Position numbers and translations under genes: made by a program. DNA of 64,000 nucleotides from Fomes fomentarius (Eukaryota > Basidiomycota > Agaricomycetes > Polyporales > Polyporaceae), in NCBI GenBank assembly GCA_022606135.1, contig JABYQN010000001.1, positions 2,232,001-2,296,000 of the forward strand. Reading direction: 5' to 3'. Within the stretch, counting starts at the first letter, position 1, and every line of letters begins with the position of its first letter. The notes beneath the pieces are model-generated. The model was not told where the DNA came from. It saw only the letters and a list, made by a program, of their open reading frames with translations, and did not search any database. Shown here piece by piece: positions 1 through 12,320 of the stretch.

Positions 1-548
1 GGTACAGGATTGGTTGCCACAAAGCATAGAACGCCCGTCTCAGTGCTCCACTGCCCCTTGAGCATGTTCGCCAACAACACCTGTGCCTCCCTGGGCAGGC
101 CGCGAAGCGCAGTCTTTGCCTCCAATGCCTCTATGCTGACATATATTGAATAGTCCACGCCAGCCTCCTCCCCTGCGTTTCTTCGGCATCCCGGTGAGAA
201 TACTCGAGGGGCGTCGGAGCGGACAGGTGGTAGGACAAGAAGGAAGTGCTGGGCTAGGTCGACTTGCGAGCGTGGAAGAACACGGACGAGGCGGGCCAGG
301 ATGGGTCGCATGTTGTCAGCTCGTGCCGCTGCTCAGAGGGTGTGCCATGTGTTAGTTGGGATTGGATGCGATGTTGTGGAACTCAGTCATGGAGTCGTAC
401 TCCATGGCAAAACTGTCCGACCGGAACAAGAAGAAAGAGGCTAAGAGAATATGGCGTGGCGTTAGACATTATACGATGCCTCTCGGAGAACCTGACAGTG
501 AGAGAGAGGTACCTGAATATTGCCAATGTAAGCGATACAACCTCCCTC
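1..548. other. No gene recognised (left edge)
   Basis: Only short overlapping open frames are present. I searched for an N-terminal exon of another DUF6533 copy, which would be expected if the array continued to the left, and saw none. Confidence 0.5.
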
Positions 549-2260
549 TCACGCAGGCGTCTGCGACGACGCTGTCGTCCTGGAAGTGAGCCAAATGTCG
601 CCCTCGTATGCCGACGAGTCCGTAACTGTCGGGTGGTGGAAGGCCGGCAACCGAGCCTGCTCCTTAGCGACCGTAGAGGTCGGCGCTTGGTCTTGGGTGA
701 GGGACCATCGGCCTATCCGGCGTGTGTCGGTTTGCAGAAGGCTCGGATCGCGGAGGTTGAGACAGATGCGTGAAATGAGTGTAGTGGAGAGGCTGTTCAA
801 CGCGACATGATAAATACTCTAATTAGCTGACGGCGAGGTGGACGAGACCCACGCGTTAGTGAGAGTAGTTGCGAGGCCGCGGTTCGAGTCGCCGATCTGC
901 GGCGCAGGAGGAGGTCATGTCGAAGCACATGGATCAGTATCAGGTCGCTCTGCTCACGTTCGGTGCCTGTGCTGATCTTAGTCGCGGAGATACGCAGGAG
1001 CAGCGGCGATGGTCGGACGTACCATGAAGGTGAGGATATTGGCGATGTTCGCGACGACTAATATTCTGCACGCCAGCGACAACGTAAGAGAGTGCTCGTT
1101 CTGAGAGTTTAGAGGATGGCTGACGCATAGTACATGGACCCTTTTCCAGGTCAAATCAGCCCCGTGCGTCGTCATGCTGTCTATCGGAACGCACCGTCTC
1201 GGATAAGCACTTGGAGCAAGCCGTTATTGATGCTGTGGCGCATCTGGACGGACTTGATCACGGTGAGGGCAAAGATTGTTGTATCCAGACACAGCATGGC
1301 AAACCAGCCGACGGCGCTGCCTATAAGAATGTAAGCATCCTTACTGCCCCTTCATTGCGCTGACTCGGAACTCACGGAGCCCCCTGTCAGTCATAGATCT
1401 GTGAGTATGGCATGCGGAAGCGCATGGCTGAAACACTCACTGTTGGGCGGTCAGAGATAGATCGCAGCCGAACCCGATGTGTTCTGAGGATGCATTGGCG
1501 GTGACCGCGATTGTCTTGACGTTTGTCGCGATGAAGGTGGTCTGCTGAAGTGTCAACGCTGGATCCGGAGGTGAACACAAATGACGAGCGCACCGCGACC
1601 AGAACACATCCCAAAACGATCAGAGCGACCAATACGCGTCTACTCCGGTTGTACAAAGCAAATGTGCGCGCGATGAGCACCACTGAGCGCGCGTCAGGGG
1701 ACAAATCTCGGTCAACGGAGGCTCCGACACATACCACCGACGATGACCTGACTGATGATCGCGTAGTACTGATGATATCTCTGCAGCTGTCGACAGCTGG
1801 AACGCTTCGTGAGCGATGGGGCCGCCCATGATGAACTGAATCAACGAACCGCTGCGGGATGCATCAGATCAGTTCAAGTGTTGAATCCTGCTTGAGCGAA
1901 CACTTACCGGAGACGGAAGCTGCACAAAATACTCAAGCACGACCGGTATAGGGCCGAGAAGACCGAGATATCTGTTCGTGACGAACAACGTGGAGACGAC
2001 GGTGAATCGAGCCCTCTTCCAGAAATGCTCTATCTCTCTCTGGAAGGTCAGGCAGTAGTCGTAATACAGCATCGCTGGGATGAAACGTCAGACACGCTCG
2101 ACGGTTCTCAGAGCAAAACGCACTCAATGCCACGACTGCCAGGGAGTTGTTCCATCGGATCGAGGACGCCCTAGCTCATTGGCAGTGTGAGCAACGATAA
2201 CAATATGATCAGGCGAGGTGAGACGTACAACGTCGCGGCGGGGATGCTCCCCGTAGCCAT
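549..2260 (-). CDS. DUF6533 multi-span membrane protein, array copy 1
   Basis: This is a multi-exon gene for a roughly 300-residue integral membrane protein of the basidiomycete DUF6533 family, whose function is unknown. Visible blocks on the minus strand, N to C, are: a short first exon starting at 2260 and ending at a GTACGT donor in phase 2; an RWNN motif (about 2150-2190); the hallmark YYDYCLTFQREIEHFWKR helix (about 1925-2072); HQYYAIISQVIVGG (about 1745-1790); RTFALYNRS (about 1640-1700); a WFAMLCLDTTIFALT helix (about 1220-1320); NIANILTFM (about 1025-1080); and SRICLNLRDP with its hydrophilic tail (549-800). Its helix 1 has the FWK form, unlike copies 2, 4 and 5, and its tail lacks the SSRMMSF motif. 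The start was chosen because exon 1 then matches the size and phase seen in the other copies. Confidence 0.8.
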
Positions 2261-3135
2261 GGCATCAGCTGAAGGGATGGAAAAGACGGAGGGACTCGAA
2301 TGCGTTCATCCGTTGCCCTGGATTATATACATCCCTTGGCGGGGTTCCATGCTATGCGCGCGGCGAAGAAAGCTCTACGCCGCAGACGTCTTAGAAACAG
2401 CAATCAGCGGCTGTCGGACAGCCGGCATACTTACTCTGTGCGTTTCGTGAGATGCCTTTCCACGCTCAGGACTGTTTACTTCATGTTATCGAAAGCAGTG
2501 GTCAAATCAGGGAGCGGGACAGTGGTTCGGACGGGATGAGAACCCGGTGAGCCACGATGTTATCGTGCAGCTTCCGCGGTGTTCTGTAGCACAGTGGTGT
2601 GCTGGTGAGAGACGCGAAGAGGTCATGAGCTTGATAGGCGGACGCACGTTCACGTGTGTGCCTATGGGGCCCCGTTTCCTCCCATGACGAGAAGTGTTGC
2701 GTTCGCAAGGCCACATCGCCGACCTGGTTCTGCGACTAGAAGTCGGCGCCTACTCGCGTCGTTGCGCTTCTCGGATCCGCGATCGGAATAGTCGCACGCC
2801 GCGGTGCCCGCCCGTGCTTGGCCAGGGCAAAGTGGTATGTCAAAAAAACAAGTGTGGCGACGGATTGAGAGATATTGTCCGGAGACATAGCAGTTCGCAG
2901 TGCTGCGCCATCTGCCACATGACAGCTCGCGCGCATCGAAGGGACATACCATGAAACAGATGGCAGAGTTTCAACATGTTGGGAGGGGTTCAAATTACCT
3001 CGGCGGAGTGAGCGTGGTCATTGAGAGCGAGCCTATACATCATTGACACTGTATTGAGAGTCAGCGAGAGCGAAGAGCCGTTCAACACAAGTCCACTGGC
3101 CGACAGCAATCTCCAAGAAATCTTTGCACAGCTAC
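2261..3135. other. Spacer between array copies 1 and 2
   Basis: No gene is recognised. Short open frames on both strands (for example 2662-2993 minus) match no family I know, and no DUF6533 motif is visible. Confidence 0.5.
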
Positions 3136-4877
3136 TCAAACTAGAACGTGGCTTCGTGTCCCAGACGAGTCAGTCCCGGTGGACTGTCCCAGTTCGCCTA
3201 ATTCGAAGGTGTCGATGTATGTGTGGTGTCCAGGAGCTCGGAATGACATCATCCTAGAACTAAATCGTCCCACGGACCAGCCCCCAGAGCTGCTCATCCT
3301 CGGCCCATCGACTCTACTTCTGATTTGGACGCTCGGGTCTCGGAGATTGAGCATGAGGCGTGAGGCGAGAGTCACAGAGAGCCTGTGAACTCGCGCCTAA
3401 GCACCGCTACGGGGCATTATGGTTTAGAAATCGCGCTCACACGTTTGTCAGTGTTGATGGGGACCCTCTTAGTGCCGTGGTCGACTAGCCGGTTGACTAC
3501 TTCAGTGACTGGTATACGACGGTGCGAACATACTCACACGCGGGATCTGCAGAGCAAAACCTGAGTGAAGACTTCGCGCATCTTGATGATCATGCACGTA
3601 CGATGAAACTCATGACGTTGAGCGCGTTGACCACGATCAAGACGCTATTCGAGGATGAGCGAGGCAGGCAGAGGAACCGAATGGGTAAACGCACGCATAG
3701 TAGATTGCCCCTTAAGCATCATTCCTGTCAACCACGCCAAGAGGACGACGAATGATTGAAGCGGACCGACGCACCGTCTCGTAGCATCACTGCAAGCAGT
3801 CCTCCAGACATCTCATGTCGAACCTTGAGAGCTTTGTGGAACGTCAAGATGAAGATGACCGTGTCGAACCACAGCAAGGCGCTCCACGCCAATCCCTGAT
3901 CTGAATTATATTCAGAGGGTATTGTAGCCGAAGTCGTGTTGAAAAGGACTCACGGAGACCCCTGAAGTGCAAAATGAATTCAGAACTAGCACTCGGCGAA
4001 AGAGGAAGACTCTACTAACTCATCGAAGGACAGAGAGAGGTCACATCCTTGTACCATGAGGCGGATGTGCATTTCTGATGTCGAAGAGCTGCTGCTGGTT
4101 AAGATGGCCACCTTTCAAAGACGAGCTAGTCAGCATCACCGCGCAGAGACTGTCGACTGTGGAAAGTTCATACCAAGCCCTGAATTATACCCGCTGTTTC
4201 TAACACAACCAATATTGCCAAGATTCGTTTGCTACAGTTGTAGAGAGCATATGTCCGCAGTATGAGCAGAACTACATAGAAGTGTGGCCTCTAGTAAAAG
4301 TTCTCGGACAAAAAGTAAAATGTCAGACGTACCTGCGACAATCGACTGGCTCACGATTGAGTAAATCTGGTGATAAAACTGTATATGGTCGCATCTGCGA
4401 TAGAGCCTGTGAATTTGCCAGATTCAGGAGAATAAGGCGAATCATACCTCTAGAAAAGCAAGATTAGGCGTGCATAGTCTCGGCACTAGCAAGGACATAC
4501 TCACCTGCTCAGCGAACGCCATTGTGTACTCGAAGAAGACAGGTATAGAACCCAGCAGACCGACATAGCGGTTGAGTACGAAGAGGGCGAACGACAGCGA
4601 CAGTGATGGCGGGCTCCAGTAATATTCTAACTCATCGCTGATCGTGAGGGCATAGTCGTAATAAAGCAAAGCTACAGTAACAGCTTCTCGTCAATGCACG
4701 GAAGACGATCGCCTCTGCGGTAGAACTAACCTAAAGCTCCGAGTGTGATGCTGTGGTCGAAACGGACGGCATATATGCTAGGGAAGCAGGTAAAGGTCAG
4801 GATGCCGCGTTCATTGAATGGGAACGACTTGAAGGAGGGACGCACAACGACTCCGCGTCAAGCTGCCCTGAGCCCAT
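3136..4877 (-). CDS. DUF6533 multi-span membrane protein, array copy 2
   Basis: This is a multi-exon DUF6533 gene. The start at 4877 gives a short exon ending in a phase-2 donor, followed by AVRFDHSITLGAL (about 4735-4790), the YYDYALTISDELEYYW helix (about 4500-4669), FYHQIYSIVSQSIVAG (about 4330-4400), LRTYALYNCSKR (about 4190-4265), LAWSAMLWFDTVIFILTFHK (about 3800-3900), VNALNVMSF (about 3600-3660), a short LTNV exon (about 3430-3490) and the terminal exon with SRLMLNLRDP (3136-3375). The tail carries GGWSVGRFSSRMMSFRAP and an acidic FELGE, shared with copies 4 and 5. No internal stop was seen once introns are removed. The product is expected in a membrane, but its function is unknown. 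A receptor-like role would be speculation. Confidence 0.82.
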
Positions 4878-5673
4878 GCCTTCGAGGCGGGACGTGCTTT
4901 GAGCTCTGTCAGACTGGAGAACCTCTGCGTATCAAGGCTGAGCTGGGGACGATGAACACTCGGCTGAGGATGGACCCTGAAATACCGCCCAGAGCTCGTA
5001 TATGAATAACCGAAAATCAACAATCGACCGAGACGCCCGCTGAAATAGGCATCTGGGCACGCCATCTGCCATGTGGCGCACCGAAAACGGCCATTTGTGG
5101 CATATAACTGGTTTCTGGACGCAAGTCAATGAAGGAGATTAACTGAGAGATGCCACGAGGACCTCGCACTGTGACAAAGGGAGTGTCGCATACCAGAATA
5201 GCAGAGGCTGTTCTTCTCAGGTTCCGGAGCTTAAACCTGCGTGGTTCCTTACCGTGAAGGGCGGTAGAGTGGGCCACGAGGAGACGGGAGACTCGGCGGT
5301 GGTCAGCTGTCCCTGATTCCCACCACAATCCCGGACTTGGAGGGGCCAGGATGCGTTCTCAGCTGGCTCAGTCCTTGGCCCCTTCCTGAGCGTTAGGTTC
5401 TATCGGGTAATTAATATTGACACGAGGCGCTTGAGAGCTTCACCAGGAGACTCAGAGTCCCAGGAGAGTCCTCGAACTGCCACGCCGCTGAGTTGGTATG
5501 TTCCTCGCGTCGCAGCTAAGTAAGTATTGTTAGGGTTTCGAGGGATTCTCGGGCTGTGCGTGAGAGTGCTCATTCGGGTAATATATAATCCACCACCAGC
5601 ACCAGCGCACAGCTATACATACATGGTCTGCGACACGCCGAGATAGTACGACTGGGACGATTCGCATGGTCAA
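4878..5673. other. Spacer upstream of array copy 2
   Basis: I see no recognisable gene. A 103-codon minus frame (5017-5328) has no familiar motif. The region should include the promoter of the minus-strand gene starting at 4877. Confidence 0.45.
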
Positions 5674-6140
5674 TCAAAGTTCCTGCTTCGTCGGCCCTAG
5701 CTGCCAGGACTTCCTCTTTGAAGGAGTGGAGCGAACTGGGTGTTGTCTGAGGCTGACTTCTTTGTCCCGACAATGGCGAGCATCGCCGTCCGAGTCGTAA
5801 CGGGTCATCCGACTGTCGCCTCGTCGCCGTCTTCTCTGGATGCTCGGATCTCGAAAATTGAACAGAAGTTGCAAGGACAGCGCCACAACAACCCCTCCCA
5901 TACATTTGGTATATAATAAATCAGTATACAGGTCACACGTTTGTCACGGTGATCGCCGGCGTTCCCTCGCAACTCAGCATTCGACCAAGTAGTCATCATG
6001 GGGTTTATCACTCTGCGGCAATCAAAATAACCACATGGAGGCTCGCACCTTAGGAGGCAGTCAGTGCAACCTATACATTTGCTTAACCACTGACATACCT
6101 GGGCCGAGAAATTGATGATATTGGCCGTGTGGACATCACA
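5674..6140 (-). pseudogene. 5'-truncated DUF6533 copy (array copy 3)
   Basis: Only the 3' exons of a DUF6533 gene are recognisable: a VHTANIINF block (about 6090-6135) equivalent to the VNIISF exon of intact copies, an ITVTNV exon (about 5940-5970), and a terminal exon with LLFNFRDPSIQ and a hydrophilic tail ending at 5674. The upstream exons (YYDY helix, ALYN block, LAW helix) were sought between 6140 and 6850 and not found. The tail lacks the SSRMMSF motif, so this is not a simple partial copy of its neighbours. It is most likely a decayed or deleted duplicate. Confidence 0.65.
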
Positions 6141-6850
6141 AACAGCAGGATGTGAATAGCGAGAAAGAGAAAACTCGCACTGCAAAGCCACTTTGGAGGC
6201 GGGCCTCCGAGTACTGGAGAAGTAATAGCTGCCTGAGGAGCAATTGCATGCGGTGGGTACCAACACGAGCGTGTTGGCGTCCGAAACCACCACTTACGGG
6301 GAAACATCACCACATGCTGACTTGGCAGACCATCGTACCCTCCGAGGAGATGCGATTTGTGAGCCAAACTGGTACCGTCAGAGATACCTTCAGTGACACT
6401 AGGGCGGCAGCCGTTGCTACCCTTCGGGTTGCGCGACTAGCGAGGTTACCGTCAACTAGATAGGAGTTGTGTTTCGGAACTTTCATTTAAGAAGGGCGAG
6501 GGTTGATGGGATTCACTATATCAAGAATATGTGTTCCGTCCAGCTGTAATAGGCGATGCTCCACGTAAGTATGTAGCCCGCCACAAACGATTGTATGTCA
6601 ATCATAACAGGGATCCCAACACCCTCTCATGTATCATATCGACGATAGAGAGAAGCACATTCGCAATCAACAGGAACTCGATGCGCCATCTGTTAAATTA
6701 TGGTCCTGCTCAGAAAAGGCAAATTCATTGTGTACATCGGTTTCATGAAGACTCCCTTCTGCCCTATCATTGTTCCTGTGGATAGTAGTATCACAGACAA
6801 TCCGTGCCACCAAACCCATCCATTGACCGAGAATCAAACTTCCTGTAGCA
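6141..6850. other. Spacer between truncated copy 3 and copy 4
   Basis: No gene is seen. The 5' half of copy 3 would be expected here, but none of its motifs are present. Confidence 0.5.
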
Positions 6851-8586
6851 TCAGTCCTTCCGACTCGTCACTAACGAGTCTGTTGCACTCTGGGACTCTT
6901 CCATCTCGAAAGTGTCGGACGACGTCGGCGGAGTCTGGAACGACATCATCCTTGAGCTAAACTGGCCTGCGGACCAGCCTTCGTGTTGAGTCCCCCTCGT
7001 CGTGGCACCCTCTCGCAATCTGACTTGATTGCGTGGGTCGCGCAGGTTGAGAAGCAGGCGTGATGTGAGTGTCGCAGAGAATCTTCCCAGGCCGGCAATA
7101 GATATTCAGCACGTCATTCTTGAGTACTTACACATGCACACGAAATCACTCACACGTTCGTGATCGTCGTCGCCGCCCCCCTCATTTCATCATTTGACTA
7201 GCCCATATGAATGTCGTTGTCGTCACCAATCATGTATACGGCTGGAACAAACTTACACCCTGCGAAGACGATAGTCAGCAAAGACTACTTTCGTCCTCTT
7301 GCTACTTTCACGTACCAAGAGAGCGACGATGTTGACCGTATGAACCACAACTAAAACGCTGCTAGAGTGTGAGGTTATGCGGATTGACAACTCGAGGAGT
7401 TCAACATACGCGAAATAGACCGTCCCTGAAGCATTCATTGCACTGCTCAGCTGCGCCGGAAGCAAGAATAGATAGCGCGGACGTACCGTCTCGGATCATC
7501 GTGGCAAGCAACCCTCCAAGCCTCTCATGCCGCATCTGGATGGCTTTGTAAAATGTCAAAATAAATACAACCGTGTCAAACCACAGCATAGCACTCCATG
7601 CCAGTGCAAAGCCTGCGAGCCAGGTCAAGGGCATGTCGACATGCGGAAGAAACGGAAACCACGTACGAAAACCCCTAGTAACATTGTGACGATAACCATA
7701 TACTTAGATGATATGCCTCAACATAACGAAAACAAACAGTACTGACTGGTCATGCGTTAGGGAGACACATGCTGAATGCTCGAAACCGAAGATTGGTTTC
7801 TCTGTAGTCTTCAGAGGACTGCGCCCCAATAGGAAAGCCGACTTCAAGCCAAGCAACAAGTTAACATTGCACGTAGAGATCGGGAGACACGAGTACCATT
7901 GCCTGTATCATGCCCAGAGTGTACATGCCAACCAATGCCGCGAGCATTCGCTTGCTGCAGTTGTACAGCGCGTATGTTCGCAGTGTGAGCAGAACTATGG
8001 AGCGTCTCGTATCAGGTTTTGCCCAGAATGTGCGAACGTACTAGTATGGCATACCACCCACGATCACTTGACTGAGAATCGCGTAGATCTGATGGTAGAG
8101 ATGTATCCAATGACATCTAGTACCACGGCTTGTAGCTTGGACAAGAACGGTCTGAAAAGACGAGCCTCACCTCTGCAGCGAGAACATCAGCACATGAAAT
8201 TACAGCCCAGATGACGTACTCACAGGTTGGGAGGACCCCATGAAATACGGCGAGAAAACGGGGATAGATCCTAACACAGCGACATAGCGGTTTACAAAGA
8301 ACAGTATGAATGACACGGAGAGCGATGGTGGGTTCCAGTAGTACTCGATTTCAGAGGTGAGCGTGATAGCATAGTCGTAATAGCGTATGGCTATGGACAT
8401 ATGTCAGGGACATTAGGACTACTAGATCAAGCACACGATTGAACTCACTCAGGGCCATTAGGACGAACATATTGTTGAAGCGGATCCCAGAGATGCTAGA
8501 GCGGAGGCGAACAGCGGTGAGAGTTCGTTCCAAGTAAGAAGGTAGCACACGTACTAGGATTCCATGTTGCCTTGATTGGTCTCCAT
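6851..8586 (-). CDS. DUF6533 multi-span membrane protein, array copy 4
   Basis: This is a complete DUF6533 gene. From the start at 8586 the blocks are: a short exon 1; ISGIRFNNMFVLMAL (about 8445-8510); YYDYAITLTSEIEYYWNPPS (about 8225-8390); HQIYAILSQVIVGG (about 8055-8105); LRTYALYNCSKR (about 7900-7995); LAWSAMLWFDTVVFILTFYK (about 7500-7630); VHTVNIVAL (about 7310-7350); a short TNV exon (about 7150-7190); and a terminal exon with SRLLLNLRDP and EGWSAGQFSSRMMSFQTP. The stop at 6851 follows an acidic stretch. The helix-1 signature YYWNPPSLS and the tail place it with copies 2 and 5. No disrupting stop was seen in the assigned exons. The function is unknown. Confidence 0.82.
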
Positions 8587-9674
8587 ATCTCCACCTCACA
8601 CTGTTTGCGACTCGGTTTCGTCGTGGTTTGGGAGAGCCGAAGCACTGGGTGATGTATCGGTATAAACGGACGAAGGCAACCAGTGTAGTAATGAGATCCA
8701 CAGAGCCGACCACCGAGCCTCGCGAATGGGGATTATATGTGAACGATGTTGATGCCAAGAAATGCCCCCGCAGGTCCCGGTGCATTACTCACAGAAGAGT
8801 CAGGTCCAGCCTGAGCCTTCTGACGCCGCAATAAAGTTTGGGGTAGCCCTTGTCCTTGTTTTGAAGAAAGCGCGGCGCGGTGCTGTTGGCCCACAGAAAC
8901 CCAACGAGAAGGGAGCACGAGGAGCGTCGGGACGTACCCCGTCTTCTGATCCATCCCGCTTGGAAGTGAACTTGCGAACTGGGGATCTTTGACAGGCTGT
9001 CTGAGTTCCATCCGGAAATGCCCTTGACATAACCCTAAACTTTGGGACCGAAGGACCACATCGAACACCGCCCTTGTGAGAGTACTGACGGTAACTTCCA
9101 TAGCGTACAACCCATCAGCGGATCTAACGGAGAATCCACAAGGTGTCAGTGTTTCACACTTGGCGGCAAATGTCGCGCCCATGCCAGGGCGGTTCGATGA
9201 ACACCGTCATCTTTGAGGGAACCATGATTGAGAATGCAGGTATCCCTCGGGCTGCGCGTGAGAGCTTGGGGTCGAAATCTGTAGCATCGAGAAGGTCCAT
9301 TTCCCCCAACCTGAGGTAAGTGAACAACCCACTAAGCTCGTGACCAGGAAGGGGAGGCGACTGCCGCTTGCTACCGTCGGGCTCGATGCGGCGACTGTAT
9401 CTCTCATACCCATCCGTCACTTTGTCTCGCACTGACAGTGGCGAAGCAAACCTTGAGTTCAGCGACCGCTTCTATAGATGTTCTACACAATCGTGCTCTG
9501 ATACGCAACCATCCGTTAGCTTCGGCGCGTCAGACAAAAAGATGTGCCCTTGCATACCTGATTGAGCGATCACGCTACACGCCACTATTACCTTGAGTAG
9601 GATGGTCAGAGGAGGTCCGATCTACTGGGCTATGCGCTGACCTAGAACTCCACCTAGGCTACCATACATATCTC
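8587..9674. other. Spacer between array copies 4 and 5
   Basis: No gene is recognised. A minus open frame (8733-9182) ends in GINIVHI, slightly like the VNIVNI exon of DUF6533 genes, but no flanking DUF6533 exon accompanies it, so I do not call a copy here. Confidence 0.45.
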
Positions 9675-11353
9675 CTAACTTCTCACAGAGGATTCGGATG
9701 CAGTACACTCCCCCAATTCATAGCTTTCCGTGAATACCGGCGGGGTCTGGAACGACATCATCCTCGAGCTGACCTGGCCTATGGACCAACCCTCATAGCG
9801 TGCGTCCACTCGCCGTCCAGGCTGAATGTTCGGGTCTCTCAGGTTGAGCATCAAGCGTGATGTGAGAGTCACCGAGAGCCTACTGATCTGTCAGCACGCC
9901 GCCTCGTGACACACAAGCCGAGACACGCACACATTCGTCATGGTCGTTGGGGTGCCCTTCAGCGGACTGGTCGACTGGCGGGTGGTTTGAACTCTCCAAT
10001 GATTGACACGTTGCAAAGCGGGACTCACGCGTGTAGCCTGCAATGTCATAATCCAGTGAGAAGAGTTCTTATGCATTCCATAGGCTCCACCTACCACGAA
10101 GCTGATGATGTTCACCATATTGATCGCAACCAAGATACTAACCGACAGTAAATGTCTGGGGGGACACGGACATGGCGGAGCTGACATACGCGTAGTAAAT
10201 CGTGCCTGGAGCATTCAATCACATTAGACGGGGGCAGAGAGAACAACCGTGTATACATACCGTCTCGAAATATAGTTACAAGCAGACCGCCCGGCATCTC
10301 TCGTCGCACCTTGATAGCCTTGTAGAACGTCAAGAGGAATATTATCGTATCAAACCATAGCATGGCACTCCAGGCCAATGCAAGATCTAGAAACAGCCAG
10401 TCAAGTTGAGCTCCCCTCGAAGCAACGAAAGCGACGCACGGACGCCCCTGCATCCGATTAGATCCAGAAGTGAATGCTCAACAACACGGAAGGTTGAACA
10501 CGTACTGGTGATACGTGAGAGAGAGATTACAGCCCGAATACTTGAAACCGAGTGGCGTCGTTGTGGCCAATGGACTCTTGCTGGTGAGGACGGCCGTCTA
10601 AGTTACAACTTGATCAGCCCGTGCATTATATCAAAGTCGCGCTCGCCATACGCACCAGACACTGTATCGTGCCCCCGACACCCATCCCGATTAGGACTGC
10701 GAGCATTTTCCTGCTGCAATTGTAAAGGGCGTATGTCCGCAAGATGAGTAGCACTGCATCAGATTAATTAGTTGATGCAGTCTCCGTGATACCCGCGTGA
10801 GCATTTCACATGCCAGCTACTATCGCTTGGCTGAGAATGGCATAAACTTGGTGGTAAAATTGAAGTTGGCGACATCTAAGACCGTCATATGAAGCTCAAA
10901 GACGGGAAGAAGAACACAGAGTGCGAAGTATACCTCTGCAGCAAAGGGTGGAATTAGTACAATATAATCAATCAAATTCACATTATGCTCACATGCTCAG
11001 AAAAATCCAGGAGGTACTCGAAGAACAATGGCATGGGGCCGAAGAGTCCGACATAGCGATTAACCACGAAAAGCACGAATGATATGGACAGAGACGGCGG
11101 ACTCCAATAATACTCGATTTCGGAGGTGATCGTGAGGGCATAGTCGTAGTAAAGTATGGCTGCCGAACATGTGTTAAGATGGTCCATGGAAGACAATGTA
11201 TCATGCGGACAGACTCACACAGTGCGGCCAGCGTGAAAACGTTGTTGAGGCGAACGACAGAGATGCTATAGCGGTTTTAGTCCAACCATTTCACTTAGAC
11301 TCAAAAGAAGTGGGCACGTACAAGGAATCAGCAGAAACCTGGACAGCGTCCAT
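9675..11353 (-). CDS. DUF6533 multi-span membrane protein, array copy 5
   Basis: This is the easiest copy to read. The start at 11353 gives an 11-codon exon ending in a phase-2 GTACGT donor. It is followed by ISVVRLNNVFTLAAL (about 11220-11270), YYDYALTITSEIEYYWSPPS (about 10990-11160), FYHQVYAILSQAIVAG (about 10805-10870), LLILRTYALYNCSRK (about 10690-10755), LAWSAMLWFDTIIFLLTFYK (about 10270-10400), INMVNIISFV (about 10095-10145), TTMTNV (about 9935-9965) and the last exon with SRLMLNLRDP (9675-9872). The tail has EGWSIGQVSSRMMSFQTP and YELGE. The family has several hydrophobic segments and is predicted to be an integral membrane protein. Function and ligand are unknown. Confidence 0.85.
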
Positions 11354-12320
11354 GGCTCATCAATCAATCGTATCCGTCCTTGAGGGTCGACAGAGACGGG
11401 GGAAAGCTGGCCAAAGATGGGGATACGGGGGGTTTTGTATGCTTTGTGACTAATGAGAATTCGGCTCCTTCGAAGTTGCCTCATGGTTACCCTCGATGCG
11501 CATCCGAAACTCTAACCTAGTAGTATTTTGCTATTGCTGTGCACATAACACGGTCTTCGCCAGCGAACAGGCGGACGCGAGCCTTGGGAGCCACCCATGC
11601 TTGTTTCGGCAGAGAATTTGATAGCCTGATATGACATGCAGGCGGCGTGGCGAGTGCCACCGAGCTCTTGATACCGGTAGAGTCCATTCCAGCCATATGG
11701 CGCCCGCCGTTCAGTCTGACAGCAGCCGCCGAGTCAACTGGACACTCCATGGGAGCCCACGACACCTCCGAGGGTGACAGCTCGAGGTTTTGTGGTGAGC
11801 ATACTAGGCTGGCCAACAGCTAGCGCGAAACAGGGGGAATATTGCAAGTGTTCTTGGACTGTGCGAGCGAGACTGGTAAGAACGTGCTGGATCGTGCAGA
11901 GAACGTTCCAGGTTGACGCACGGGTCACAATTCTCGGGAACCAGGCGTGCGCACTGTGAGAGTCAAGGACAGCGATCGCCAGCGATCTTCGAGGCACCGT
12001 TGCTTCCGCTCCCCTTGCGCTCGCCTACAATGAACTCTATCACTGCCAATGGAAGATTGTCCACCCATTCCGCATTGGAAGAGAGTGCCTGGCAGACAGC
12101 ATGCCATCCCATTGTACTATGATAGCCAGCAACGGAAGGCGATCAGATCAACTCGTAGCAGGAAGGGCCAAACTCAGACGTACCATACCGGTCAAGTCCT
12201 TATACCCGTCGTAGATTGATTTCGTGATTCCTTCGCGGCATCAGGAAGAAACTAGAATTACTAGAAATACTATTGTCACACCGAACACCGAGACGAACTG
12301 CACCAGACACTCCGTCCTCC
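11354..12320. other. Spacer between array copies 5 and 6
   Basis: No recognisable gene. Open frames of 60-99 codons on both strands (for example 11517-11816 minus) show no known motif. Confidence 0.45.

Noticed and set aside
866..905. GGTTCGAGTC resembling a tRNA B box
   Set aside because: No A box, acceptor-stem pairing or anticodon arm could be placed around it, and it falls inside DUF6533 copy 1.
8733..9182. Minus frame ending in GINIVHI, resembling the VNIVNI exon of DUF6533 genes
   Set aside because: No neighbouring DUF6533 exon (LAW helix upstream, TNV or NLRDP downstream) accompanies it, and the match is only a few residues.
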